From contig QJPP01002951.1 of NCBI GenBank assembly GCA_003996215.1, positions 208,666 through 272,665 of the forward strand: a DNA stretch of 64,000 bases, written 5' to 3'. Below, one piece after another: positions 21,740 through 36,200 of this stretch; position 1 is the first letter of the stretch; each line of letters begins with the position of its first letter. The position numbers and the translations under genes are program-made. The notes beneath the pieces were generated by a model. That model was not told where the DNA came from. It worked only from the letters and a program-made list of their open reading frames with translations, and made no database searches. This DNA is from Jaltomata sinuosa. Taxonomy: Eukaryota > Streptophyta > Magnoliopsida > Solanales > Solanaceae.

Positions 21740-23560
21740 GTCTGGTAGCTAGGTACAACTGCTCATCAACATCCTCACCCTCCTCACCTTCGATATCGGA
21801 CTCATCCACTAGGCCTCGATGTCTATCACTGGCACACTGAGGAATAATCTTTCCCGACTCAAAAAAAGATTTTAACTAGGATTGAAGCTCCGCATACCTC
21901 TTGTTCTCTATCTCCTTTGCTGCTGCAATCTGCTCGTCTCTTTTCTTCTCCCTTTCGGTTGATGCAGCAAGCTCGACAGTGATCAGAGATATCTTATCCT
22001 GCATTACAGATACGGTCGCTTTATCCATATTATCGAAGTCTGAAGATGATGGACAATAAAACCAGGGCTTCTTCTCCGCATAAGCCTTTTCTGTATAACC
22101 ATAGACTAAACCTCTTACTGATTCACCCGCACTCTCTCGTCAAAATTGTTATACTTATTCATCTGTAAGCGGTGTGTCCTGACTTTCAGGAGGTTGAGTA
22201 CTACGGTATTCCTGAATTCTTTGCACAAACGACTCCTATATTTAAATGAAGAACTCTTACTATAAGAATATAATAGATTAAAGGAAAAAAAGAATAAAAA
22301 TAATAGTTTGAATGCAGTTCTTCCATGTGTCTGTTGAGCACGTGTCTCACACCAACTTTCTTCACCTGTGAGATTTTTTGGCGTCTTTGTGTGACAAACC
22401 TTGAATAACTCTTCCTGAGTTATAGGTCTACCCAAGTCTTTTTCCTGCAAACAACATGCATATAATGTGATTATTAATCTCCAAAAGCTACTTATCAAAA
22501 AGGAAAATTTTATTTAATTGAATTAAGAAAATATACCATTCTTTTCTTCCTAGTAAGCTGGCTAATGGCTGCACCAGTGTGCACAGAACTGCCCTTCTCC
22601 GATGTCCGAGCCTTCTTCCCGATCTCTCTTCTCTTAAGAAATTTTTCATCAGTTTTCCAGAAATCCAATAACGTAGCCCACATATCTGGCATCATAAAAT
22701 ATGGAACTCTCTTGTCTGTCCGACAATCAGAAAATAGGCCACTAAGCACCTTCCCAGCTCTATATTTGAAGATACTTTGAACTTTATTCTCATGCTCGGG
22801 AGCCCATACGTAAGATTTCTGTAATAGAAAATAGTTAAATATTTATTCTAGAAATGTATAGCGAATTTAAATGTATATAATGTGAATTTAATTGATAAAC
22901 ATTTTTACCCTAAATTTCATGAAGATTTGTCCTTGGATATTAAGTGGTATCGAACCCAGTCGGGTACATATCATTATAAAATGATCCGATGCACTCAATG
23001 ATTATTTTTATCACTCCTTCATCCAGAAATAACCTGCAATACAAGATTAAACACTTGGAATATAAATTCGAAAATTAAAAGATTAAAAGATAAACATATA
23101 AAAAGAAGATGTAATATAGTTGAATAATACCTATATCCTTTAGGCTCGATGATGAGTCTTTGGGTATGGTCTCTATCGCCTGGCTGTAAACCACCTAGCC
23201 GTGGACCATGTGCATCTGAGTGAGTAGAACCCGAGCCACTGGATCCAAGACGAAGACCTGAAAGTCCAATTGATCCACTAGCAGCACTGGACTGACTAGT
23301 GCTGGCTGATGGCAAGGTAGACTGATGACCAAGATGAGAATAACCCTGCAGTGTTTGGTAACCTGACGTGGGTACCATGACGGACACAGATATAGAATGA
23401 CTAGAAAGTGGAGTCACGCGAGTAGAGGCATTATGTGACTGATGTACTGAGTGAGTAGCTGAAAGTGAGGCTCGTGTGGGATATAAGCTCGTGGAGGCTC
23501 ATCAACTATCACGATCCCAGTAGGTCTTTCAGAAGTAGTGAGCTTTTTTTCTTTTTTGCA
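21740..23560 (-). pseudogene. Transposase_24 (PF03004, TNPA-like) pseudogene
   Basis: Minus-strand segments, in order, match the plant Transposase_24 family. First comes a Ser/Gly-rich N-terminal part (about 23417-23120). Next are FLDEGVIKIIIECIGSFYN, then IPLNIQGQIFMKFR, and KSYVWAPEHENKV after a TTACAG acceptor. MWATLLDFWKTDEKF, SSVHTGAAISQLTRKKRM and (E)KDLGRPITQEELFKVCHT follow, then ESFVQRIQEYRSTQ, VYGYTEKAYAEKKPWF and a Glu/Lys-rich coiled tail. A clear GT-AG intron joins KKRM to EKDLGRP (exon edges 22537 and 22446). Defects: a frameshift near 22955, a TAG after KRYAELQS, and an ESFVQ exon that runs into a stop. In CACTA elements this protein binds subterminal repeats. Exon limits other than those stated are approximate. 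Confidence 0.75.
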
Positions 23561-23762
23561 TTGACGTTTTTTTTAGTTAGCCTTGTTCTTATCTACCATC
23601 TATTAAAATGAAGGTGAAGTTAAAAGAAAAAACATAGAACTGTAAAGGAAAAACTCTTAAAATGAAGGTCCAGTTAAAAACAACAACTTAGAACTGTAAA
23701 GTAAAAAACTACCTTAACTTAGAATTCAATAATTAAAAATAATGAATACAACATGCTAATTG

Positions 23763-26700
23763 CTATTCATCCTCTTCGGAAGTTTCGTCCCCATCTATCC
23801 ATTCATCCTCTTCGGAAGTCTCCTCCTCAGTTGCCCATTCAACTTCTTCATCTGTTGATTCATCCTCCTCGACATTTGGTAATGTTTCTAACTCTTCTCT
23901 ACTAACTTCTTCTAAAATGTGATCTGGATGCTCCAAGTTGGTTTCTAACTCAACGTCCACTTCTTGGTGAATAATTGCTATTTTGTTTTGATAAGCAACA
24001 TCCAACACATTCTCAACTTCCACCTGCCCCATAGGCTTAGTTTTGATTACAACCTACCAATCAAACTTGTCCCTACGCAACGGATAAAGAGCATAGTATA
24101 CTTGCTTAGCATTCTGTGCAATAATAAAAGGATCATAAGCCTGATAAGTCCTAGTGTGTTTGACTTCAATGATGTTTTGTTGCTTAAGTTCTCTTATACC
24201 TCTGTTTGGTTTTGGATCAAATTACTTGCATCGAAAAAGTACTATTCTTTTAATTGGCCAACTAGAATACTCCACCTCTAGAATCTCCTGTAGCACGCCA
24301 AAATAATCAACGTTTTTATTTTGGTTTTCATCGCCACCTTTAACCCAAACACCACTGTTGTTAGTTTTTCTATTCTTTGAGTATTTCTCCGTGGAAAATT
24401 TAAAACCATTTACATTATATTGGGACATTGTATGAACTTTAATCGGTCCCCAAAAAATAGAGCTGTCAAAATGGGCTTGGCCCGTGAGGCCAACCCTACC
24501 CAGCCCTTTAATTAAGTGGGGTTGTGCTAAGTTTTTACAACCCATTTAGAAGTGAGGCTTATAAGCCCAACCTCACTTGACCCATCAGCCTCAGAGGCCT
24601 AACCCGTGGCCTCAGAGGCCAGCCCGCTAAGTTAAAAAATAATTAATAATATATTTATTTACCAAATAAAAAATTTAAAATAATTAAACAAGGTAAACAA
24701 AAATTAAAAGAAGTATAAAGTACGTTACAAATAGACAATAGTAATTACTCATTTAATCAATAGTCATTAATAATATAATACATTACATCAATATATTATA
24801 TTATATATGATATATCATATTCATATATATATATATATATATATATATTCTTTGTCTTTTGGTCTTCCGACTTCTCTTTGTTCATAAGCAACAAGAAAAA
24901 TTAGGGCTTTTAAAAGTCATTTCTCTTCCTTTTGTGCGCAGTTTTTCTTATTTTTCTGTCCAGATCTCTGTTTTAGTTCAAATTTCTCTTCAATAAATCT
25001 CCGTCCAGTTAAAGTGAAGTTGTTAAGCTCTAATTGATGGGTTATGTAATTTTTAACACTTTAGAATTTTAGTTTTGTAATTTTGTAACTGGGCAAAAAA
25101 TTTATGCATAAAAGATTTATAAATTTTTAGATTATTATAATTCAGATGTGCAAAAGTATGTTGACAATTTTTTTAACTAGCTAGTTATTTTTTGTTCTTT
25201 ATTTGGTTGATATTAAATATTATCGTATACACCTGTTGTTAAAATAAAGACTTAAAATGGTTGGTGATTTTCTAGTAATCACATTTTTTTCGTTTATTAT
25301 GTTACGGGTCACTTATAATTTTTATTGAAGGGCCAACCTGTCCTAGCCCGCGGCCCACTTAGGGTTGGATTGGGTTGCTATTTTAAAGGCCCTTTAGTTA
25401 AAAGGGTCAGCCCGTCCCAGCCCATTTAACTCTCTGGCCCGCTGAGGCTGGGTTGAGTTGGGTTGGGCCAACCCATTTTGATAGCTCTACCAAGAAATAT
25501 CCTTGAAAAATTGATCAAATGTGACGACATTTTCTGAATTGTAGATCTATATATGGTTAGTAAATTAAAAATAGTGTTAGTAGAAGGAAGAGTACTATAC
25601 GTTGTTGTTATTATCTATATATTATAACACTTACCCAATCAGTTTACCACGTTGTAAATGACAAACACACTTGATCATGGCCATATAGCTGCACAAAATA
25701 ACTGTAGAATCACATTGAAAATATAGTTAGTTTTCTTAATAAAATCGGAGTTGAATATGTTGTGTAAGTATTTAATTTCCTTACTCTAAAAAGGGCTGGA
25801 CTTCTGGGCAATTCAGCAAGACATGTAGCGCTGCAGATTTTTTCTCCTTTTCGGTAAGTATGCGCAATCTACGCCTTTTTGAACCCTTACCCGGCTGATT
25901 GAAGATTGATAATGGTTGTACTGCAGCATCAGTCTCGACATCAGCGTGTCGATTAGGTCTGTTTCTCAAGCACGACACTTGATCATCAAAGTAGTAAGAA
26001 CAAAAGTGGGTTATTTCTCTAGCAAGATATGCTTCAACTATAGAGCCTTCCACCCTATTTTTGTTCTTAACACTCCTTTTAGACTTGCCAATGGTGCTGT
26101 AAAATTTTACGTTAGATATGTATATAATTGAAGAAATAAGAATAAATGTGTTGTAGTTACTTACCGCTCATAAGGATACATCCACCTATTTTGAACTGGA
26201 CCTCCCAGTAGGGCTTCGTGGACAAGGTGAATGAGAAGATGTTTCATCACATCGAAGAACCCAGGTGGAAGAATCTTCTCCAACTTATTACTGATAACAA
26301 CAATATTTTCAGCCATCTTAATCAGATTTTCTACTCTCAATGTGCTGGAACACAAGTCTTTGAAGAATAAACTGATCTCTGCCATCGGTTTTCATATATT
26401 TTCAGGCAATCCACTAAAAGCAATCGGAAGTAATTGTTCCATGAATATGTGACAGGCATGACTTTTCATCCCATGTAATATTCCATGCTCCATGTCAACC
26501 CTCTTCCCCAAATTGGAGGCATATCCATCTGGCATCTTCAAACTCTGCACCCACTCACAAATTTTTCGCTTCGATTCCATTGTGAATGAATAACTTGCCT
26601 TGGGCTTAAGCAACTTCTCGTTGGCAGACTCCTGTAAATGTAACTCTAGTCGTCTACAGTGTTCCGGTAAGTCAAGTCTAGCCTTAATATTATCCTTTGT

Positions 26701-27281
26701 CTTACCAGTTACATCCATTACAGTGTTGAACAGATTATCAAAATAATTTTTTTCAATATGCATGACATCAAGGTTATGTCTGAGTAGATTATCCTTCCAA
26801 TAAGGTAATTCCCAGAATATGCTCTGTTTAGTCCAATTATGCGCAACACCGTACCCATGGAATTTATACGGTGGTTCCTTGGTAACCTTTGGCAAATTTT
26901 GAACCCTCTCCCAAATATCATGACCCGTTAATATTGGGGGTGGATCATTGGGTTCAGTTTTATTCTTTCTAAATGCATATTTCATTCTCCTGAACTCATG
27001 ATTAGGTGGCAAGAACCGACGGTGACAATCAAACCATGAAGTTTTTTGATCATGTTTTAATGTGAATGATTTAGTATCTTCCATGCAGTAGGGACATGCT
27101 AACTTTCTAGCAGTCATCCACCCAGACAGCATTTCATAGGCAAGAAAATCATTAATAGTCCATATTAAGGTAGCATGCAAGTTGAAATTTTGTTTACGAG
27201 AAATGTCCCATGTTTCAACCCCCACAGACCACAACAGTTTCAACTCATCAATCAAAGATTGTAAGTACACATCAATCTTTA
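23763..27281 (-). pseudogene. TNP2-type CACTA transposase pseudogene (N-terminal part missing)
   Basis: The minus strand reads the C-terminal two thirds of a TNP2 transposase. The tnp2 domain starts DVYLQSLIDELKLLW (27281-27230), with QNFNLHATLIWTINDF, ACPYCMED and WFDCHRRFLPP. DUF4218 follows (AEISLFFKDLCSSTL, GGPVQNRWMYPYER), then a 25781-26053 segment with ALHVLLNCPEVQPFLE. DUF4216 comes next (YNVNGFKFSTEKYSKNRKT, FGVLQEILEVEYSSWPIKR), then an acidic tail. It is broken by a hAT insertion in DUF4216 and by three stops where the family has Trp: TGA 26392-26394, TAA 24222-24224 and TAG 24054-24056. Upstream of DVYL there is an AG acceptor and then the satellite array; the N-terminal coding part is not found. 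Confidence 0.85.
24458..25489 (+). mobile_element. Non-autonomous hAT element inside the TNP2 pseudogene
   Basis: Ends TAGAGCTGTCAAAATGGGC and GCC..ACCCATTTTGATAGCTCTA are inverted. The flanking 8-mers CCAAAAAA (24450-24457) and CCAAGAAA (25490-25497) agree at 7 of 8, a typical hAT target duplication. Both ends carry GGCCCGTGAGGC/CCCGCTGAGGC-type subterminal repeats. It carries no transposase frame. Removing it rejoins KDISW to GPIKVHTM of DUF4216. Confidence 0.85.
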
Positions 27282-30200
27282 CTTATTTTAACTTAATACA
27301 AAATACAACTACACTTTACTTATTTTAAGTCACTAGTTCAAAATTTTAACTTACTACACTTCACAATTTTAAGTCACTAGTTAAAAATTTCAACTAACAA
27401 CTAACTACACTTTACTTATTTTAAGTCACTAGTTCAAAATTTTAACTTAATACATTTCACTATTTTAAGTCACTAGTTCACAATTTCAACTAATAACTAA
27501 CTACACTTTACTTATTTTAAGTCACTAGTTCAAAATTTTAACTTAATACAAACTACATTTTACTTATTTTAAGTCACTAGTTCAAAATTTCAACTTACTA
27601 CACTTCACTATTTGAAGTCACTAGTTCAAAATTTCAACTAACAACTAACTACACTTTACTTATTTTAAGTCACTAGTTCAGAAAATTTAACTTAATACAA
27701 ACTACACTTTACTTATTTTAAGTCATTAGTTAAAAATTTTAACATAATACAAACTACACTTTACTTATTTTAAGTCACTAGTTCAAAATTTTAACTTACT
27801 ACACTTCACTATTTTAAGTCATTAGTTCAAAATTTCAACTAACAACTAACTACACTTTACTTATTTTAAGTCACTAGTTCAAAATTTCAACTTACTACAC
27901 TTCACTATTTTAAGATACTAGTTCAAAATTTCAACGAACAACTAACTACACTTTACTTATTTTAAGTCACTAGTTCAATATTTTAACTTAATACACTTCA
28001 CTATTTTAAGTCACTAGTTCACAATTTCAACTAATAACTAACTACACTTTACTTATTTTAAGTCACTAGTTCAAAATTTTAACTTAATACAAACTAAACT
28101 TTACTTATTTTAAGTCACTAGTTCAAAATTTTAACTTAATACAAACTAAACTTTACTTATTTTAAGTCACTAGTTCAAAATTTTAACTTATTACACTTCA
28201 CAATTTTAAGTCATTAGTTCAAAATTTCAACCAACAACTAACTATACTTTACTTATTTTAAGTCACTAGTTCAAAATTTTAACTTAATACACTTCACTAT
28301 TTTAAGTAACTAGTTCAAAATTTTAACTTAATACAAACTACACTTTACTTATTTTAAGTAACTAGTTCAAAATTTTAACTTAATAAAAACTACACTTTAC
28401 TTATTTTAAGTCACTAATTCAAAATTTCAACTTACTACACTTCACTATTTTAAGTCACTAGTTCAAAAATTCAACTAACAACTAACTACACTTTACTTAT
28501 TTTAAGTCACTAGTTCAAAATTTTAACTTAATACACTTCACTATTTTAAGTCACTAGATCACAATTTTAACTAATAACTAACTATACTTTACTTATTTTA
28601 AGTCACTAGTTCAAAATTTTAACTTAATACAAACTACACTTTACTTATTTTAAGTCACTAGTTCAAAATTTTAACTTAATACAAACTAAACTTTACTTAT
28701 TTTAAGTCACTAGTTCAAAATTTTAACTTAATACACTTCACTATTTTAAGTCACTAGTTCACAATTTCAACTAATAACTAACTATACTTTACTTATTTTA
28801 AGTCACTAGTTCAAAATTTTAACTTAATACAAACTACATTTTACTTATTTTAAGTCACTAGTTCAAAATTTCAACTTACTACACTTCACTATTTGAAGTC
28901 ACTAGTTCAAAATTTCAACTTAATACAAACTACACTTTACTTATTTTAAGTCATTAGTTAAAAATTTTAACATAATACAAACTACACTTTACTTATTTTA
29001 AGTCACTAGTTAAAAATTTTAACTTAATACATACTACACTTTACTTATTTTAAGTCATTAGTTCAAAATTTTAACTTAATACACTTCACTATTTTAAGTC
29101 ACTAGTTCACAATTTCAACTAATAACTAACTACACTTTACTTATTTTAAGTCACTAGTTCAAAATTTTAACTTAATACAAACTACACTTTACTTATTTTA
29201 AGTCACTAGTTCAAAATTTCTACTTACTACACTTCACTATTTGAAGTCACTAGTTCAAAATTTCAACTAACAACTAACTACACTTTACTTATTTTAAGTC
29301 ACTAGTTCAAAATTTTAACTTAATACAAACTAAACTTTACTTATTTTAAGTCACTAGTTCAAAATTTTAACTTATTACACTTCACAATTTTAAGTCACTA
29401 GTTCAAAATTTCAACCAACAACTAACTATACTTTACTTATTTTAAATCACTAGTTCAAAATTTTAACTTAATACACTTCACTATTTTAAGTCACTAGTTC
29501 AAAATTTTAACTTAATACAAACTACACTTTACTTATTTTAAGTAACTAGTTCAAAATTTTAACTTACTAAAAACTACACTTTACTTATTTTAAGTCACTA
29601 GTTCAAAATTTCAACTTACTACACTTCACTATTTTAAGTCACTAATTCAAAATTTCAACTAACAACTAACTACACTTTACTTATTTTAAGTCACTAGTTT
29701 AAAATTTTAACTTACTACACTTCACTATTTTAAGTCACTAGTTCAAAATTTCAACTAACAACTAACTACACTTTACTTATTTTAAGTCACTAGTTCAAAA
29801 TTTCAACTTACTACACTTCACTATTTTAAGTCACTAGTTCACAATTTCAACTAATAACTAACTACACCTTACTTATTTTCAGTCACTAGTTCAAAATTTT
29901 AACTTAATACAAACTACACTTTACTTATTTTAAGTCACTAGTTAAAAATTTTAACTTAATACATACTACACTTTACTTATTTTAAGTCATTAGTTCAAAA
30001 TTTTAACTTAATACACTTCACTATTTTAAGTCACTAGTTCACAATTTCAACTAATAACTAACTACACTTTACTTATTTTAAGTCACTAGTTCAAAATTTT
30101 AACTTAATACAAACTACACTTTACTTATTTTAAGTCACTAGTTCAAAATTTCTACTTACTATACTTCACTATTTTAAGTCACTAGTTCAAAATTTCAACT

Positions 30201-33200
30201 AACAACTAACTACACTTTACTTATTTTAAGTCACTAGTTCAAAATTTTAACTTAATACACTTCACTATTTTATTCACTAGTTCAAAATTTCAACTAACAA
30301 CTAGCTACCACTTTACTTATGTTTAAGTCCTGAGGTTTCCAAAATTTTAACTTAATACAAACTACACTTTACTTATTTTAAGTCATTAGTTAAAAATTTT
30401 AACATAATGCAAACTACACTTTACTTATTTTAAGTCACTAGTTCAAAATTTCAACTTACTACACTTCACTATTTTAAGTCACTAGTTCAAAATTTTAACT
30501 AACAACTAACTACACTTTACTTATTTTAAGTCACTAGTTCAAAATTTCAACTAACAACTAACTACACTTTACTTATTTTAAGTCACTAGTTCAAAATTTT
30601 AACTTAATACACTTCACTATTTTAAGTCACTAGTTCACAATTTCAACTAACAACTAATTACACTTTACTTATTTTAAGTCACTAGTTCAAAATTTTAATT
30701 TAATACAAACTACACTTTACTTATTTTAAGTCACTAGTTCAAAATTTTAACTTTAATACAAACTACACTTTTTACCTTATTTTAAATGTCACTAGTTCAA
30801 AATTTTAACTTAATACAAACTTACACTTTAAAACTTATTTTAGAGTCCTAGTGTCAAATTTAACTTACTACACTTCACAATTTTTAAGTCACTAGTTCAA
30901 AAGTTCAACTAACAAACTAACTACACTGTAACTTATTTTAAGTCACTAGTTCCAAAATTTCAACTTTACTTACACTTTCACTATTTTAAGATATAGTTTC
31001 AAAATTTTCAGACGAAACAACGTAACTACACATTACTTATTTTAAGTTACTAGTTCAATATTTTAACTTAATACACTTCACTATTTTAAGTCACTAGTTC
31101 ACAATTTCAACTAATAACTAACTACACTTTACTTATTTTAAGTCACTAGTTCAAAATTTTAACTTAATACAAACTACACTTTACTTATTTTAAGTCACTA
31201 GTTCAAAATTTTAAATTAATACAAACTAAACTTTACTTATTTTAAGTCACTAGTTCAAAATTTTAACTTAATACACTTCACTATTTTAAGTCACTAGTTC
31301 ACAATTTCAACTAATAACTAACTACACTTTACTTATTTTAAGTCACTAGTTCAAAATTTTAACTTAATACAAACTACATTTTACTTATTTTAAGTCACTA
31401 GTTCAAAATTTCAACTTACTACACTTCACTATTTGAAGTCACTAGTTCAAAATTTCAACTAACAACTAACTACACTTTATTTATTTTAAGTCACTAGTTC
31501 AGAAAATTTAACTTAATACAAACTACACTTTACTTATTTTAAGTCATTAGTTAAAAATTTTAACATAATACAAACTACACTTTACTTATTTTAAGTCACT
31601 AGTTCAAAATTTCAACTTACTACACTTCACTATTTTAAGTCACTAGTTCAAAATTTTAACTTAATACAAACTACACTTTACTTATTTTAAGTAACTAGTT
31701 CAAAATTTTAACTTAATAAAAACTACACTTTATTTATTTTAAGTCACTAGTTCAAAATTTCAACTTACTACACTTCACTATTTTAAGTCACTAATTCAAA
31801 ATTTCAACTAACAACTAACTACACTTTACTTATTTTAAGTCACTAGTTTAAAATTTTAACTTACTACACTTCACTATTTTAAGTCACTAGTTCAAAATTT
31901 CAACTAACAACTAACTACACTTTACTTATTTTAAGTCACTAGTTCAAAATTTCAACTTACTACACTTCACTATTTTAAGTCACTAGTTCACAATTTCAAC
32001 TAATAACTAACTACACCTTACTTATTTTCAGTCACTAGTTCAAAATTTTAACTTAATACAAACTACACTTTACTTATTTTAAGTCACTAGTTAAAAATTT
32101 TAACTTAATACATACTACACTTTACTTATTTTAAGTCATTAGTTCAAAATTTTAACTTAATACACTTCACTATTTTAAGTCACTAGTTCACAATTTCAAC
32201 TAATAACTAACTACACTTTACTTATTTTAAGTCACTAGTTCAAAATTTTAACTTAATACAAACTACACTTTACTTATTTTAAGTCACTAGTTCAAAATTC
32301 TACTTACTATACTCACTATTTTAAGTGCCACTAGTTCAAAAATCACTAACAACTAGACTACACGTTTACTTTATTTTAAGTTCACTAGTTCAAAATGTTT
32401 AACTTAATACAAAAGAACTACTTTACTTATTTTAAGTCACTAGTTCAAAATTTCTACTTACTATACTTCACTATTTTAAGTCACTAGTTCAAAATTTCAA
32501 CTAACAACTAACTACACTTTACTTATTTTAAGTCACTAGTTCAAAATTTTAACTTAATACACTTCACTATTTTAATTCACTAGTTCAAAATTTCAACTAA
32601 CAACTAACTACACTTTACTTATTTTAAGTCACTAGTTCAAAATTTTAACTTAATACAAACTACACTTTACTTATTTTAAGTCATTAGTTAAAAATTTTAA
32701 CATAATGCAAACTGCACTTTACTTATTTTAAGTCACTAGTTCAAAATTTCAACTTACTACACTTCACTATTTTAAGTCACTAGTGTCCGAGAGAGAGATG
32801 TGGTGAGAGGTGAACCAACTTAACTAGCACTTACTTGATTAGAGTCACTAGTTCAAAAATTTCAACTAACAGACTAACTACACTTGTAGCTTTATTTTAA
32901 GTGTCACTAGTGTTTCAGAAAATTTGTAACTTAATACACTTTCCACATATTTTAAGGTCACTAGTTCACAATTTCAACTAAACAACAATTACACTTACTT
33001 ATTTTTAAGTCACTAGTTCAAATAATTTTAATTTTGAATACAAACTTACACATTTTACTTATTTAAGTCACTAGTTTTCAAAATTTTAAACTTAATACAA
33101 AACTACACTGTACTTATTTTAAGTCACTAGTTTCAAAATTTTAACTTTACTACACTTCACAATTTTAGAAGTCACTAGTTCAAGAATTTCAACTAACAAC

Positions 33201-36200
33201 TAACTACACTTTACTGATTTTAAGTTCACTAGTTTCAAAATTTTTAACTTACTACACTTCACTAGTTTAAGTCACTAGTTCACAATTTCAACTTACTACA
33301 CTTCACTATTTTAAGTAACTATCTAGTTCACAATTTTAACTTAATACACTTCGTTATTTTAAGTAACTAGTTCACAATTTCAACTAATAAACTAACTACA
33401 CTTTAGCTTATTTTAAGGTCACTAGTTCAAAATTTTAACTTATACAAACTGACACTTACTTTATTTTAAGTGTCAGGCTAGTTCAAAATTGTCTACTACT
33501 AACACTTCACTATTTTAAGTCACTAGTTCAAAAATTGTCAACGTAACAACTTAACGTTACAGCTTACTTATTTGAAGTCGACAGTTCAAATTGTAGAGAG
33601 CTTAATCACAACAACTCACAACTGAGAATAATAATTTAATAAGTCACTAGTTCAAAATTTCTACTTACTATACTCACTATGTTTGAAGTCACTAGTTCAA
33701 AATTTCAACTAACCAAACTAACTACACTTTTTTTCTACTTATTTTAAGCACTTTAGTTCAAAATGTTTTAACTTGATACACTTCATCGATTTTAATTCAC
33801 TAGTGTTCAAAATTTCATGACTAGACAACTAAGTTACACTTTTACTTTTTTAAGTCACTAGGTTTCAAAATTTTAACTTAATGGCATAGACTACACTTTT
33901 ACTTATGTTTAATGTGTCATTAGTTAGAAATTTTGTAAGCATTAATGCAAGAACTACACTTTACTATGTTTAAGTCACTTAGGTTTCAAAATTTTCAAAT
34001 TACGTACACGTTCACTATTTTAAGTCACTAGTTCAAAATTTTATACTAACAACTTAACTACACTTTACTTATTTTAAGTCACTAGTTCAAAATTTTAACT
34101 TAATACAAACTAAACTTTACTTATTTTAAGTCACTAGTTCAAAATTTTAACTTAATACACTTCACTATTTTAAGTCACTAGTTCACAATTTCAACTAATA
34201 ACTAACTACACTTTACTTATTTTAAGTCACTAGTTCAAAATTTTAACTTAATACAAACTACACTTTACTTATTTTAAGTCACTAGTTCAAAATTTTAACT
34301 TAATACAAACTACACTTTACTTATTTTAAGTCACTAGTTCAAAATTTTAACTTACTACACTTCACAATTTTAAGTCACTAGTTCAAAATTTCAACTAACA
34401 ACTAACTACACTTTACTTATTTTAAGTCACTAGTTCAAAATTTCAACTTACTACACTTCACTATTTTAAGATACTAGTTCAAAATTTCAACGAACAACTA
34501 ACTACACATTACTTATTTTAAGTCACTAGTTCAAAATTTTAACTTAATACACTTCACTATTTTAAGTCACTAGTTCACAATTTCAACTAATAACTAACTA
34601 CACTTTACTTATTTTAAGTCACTAGTTCAAAATTTTAACTTAATACAAACTACACTTTACTTATTTTAAGTCACTAGTTCAAAATTTTAAATTAATACAA
34701 ACTAAACTTTACTTATTTTAAGTCACTAGTTCAAAATTTTAACTTAATACACTTCACTATTTTAAGTCACTAGTTCACAATTTCAACTAATAACTAACTA
34801 CACTTTACTTATTTTAAGTCACTAGTTCAAAATTTTAACTTAATACAAACTACATTTTACTTATTTTAAGTCACTAGTTCAAAATTTCAACTTACTACAC
34901 TTCACTATTTGAAGTCACTAGTTCAAAATTTCAACTAACAACTAACTACACTTTATTTATTTTAAGTCACTAGTTCAGAAAATTTAACTTAATACAAACT
35001 ACACTTTACTTATTTTAAGTCATTAGTTAAAAATTTTAACATAATACAAACTACACTTTACTTATTTTAAGTCACTAGTTCAAAATTTCAACTTACTACA
35101 CTTCACTATTTTAAGTCACTAGTTCAAAATTTCAACTAACAACTAACTACACTTTACTTATTTTAAGTCACTAGTTCAAAATTTCAACTTACTACACTTC
35201 ACTATTTTAAGATACTAGTTCAAAATTTCAACGAACAATTAACTACACTTTACTTATTTTAAGTCACTAGTTCAATATTTTAACTTAATACACTTCACTA
35301 TTTTAAGTCACTAGTTCACAATTTCAACTAATAACTAACTACACTTTACTTATTTTAAGTCACTAGTTCAAAATTTTAACTTAATACAAACTAAACTTTA
35401 CTTATTTTAAGTCACTAGTTCAAAATTTTAACTTAATACAAACTAAACTTTACTTATTTTAAGTCACTAGTTCAAAATTTTAACTTATTACACTTCACAA
35501 TTTTAAGTCACTAGTTCAAAATTTCAACCAACAACTAACTATACTTTACTTATTTTAAATCACTAGTTCAAAATTTTAACTTAATACACTTCACTATTTT
35601 AAGTCACTAGTTCAAAATTTTAACTTAATACAAACTACACTTTACTTATTTTAAGTAACTAGTTCAAAATTTTAACTTACTAAAAACTACACTTTACTTA
35701 TTTTAAGTCACTAGTTCAAAATTTCAACTTACTACACTTCACTATTTTAAGTCACTAGTTCAAAATTTCAACTAACAACTAACTACACTTTACTTATTTT
35801 AAGTCACTAGTTTAAAATTTTAACTTACTACACTTCACTATTTTAAGTCACTAGTTCAAAATTTCAACTAACAACTAACTACACTTTACTTATTTTAAGT
35901 CACTAGTTCAAAATTTCAACTTACTACACTTCACTATTTTAAGTCACTAGTTCACAATTTCAACTAATAACTAACTACACTTTACTTATTTTAAGTCACT
36001 AGTTCAAAATTTTAACTTAATACACTTCACTATTTTAAGTCACTAGTTCACAATTTCAACTAATAACTAACTACACTTTACTTATTTTAAGTCACTAGTT
36101 CAAAATTTTAACTTAATACAAACTACACTTTACTTATTTTAAGTCACTAGTTCAAAATTTCTACTTACTACACTTCACTATTTTAAGTCACTAGTTCAAA

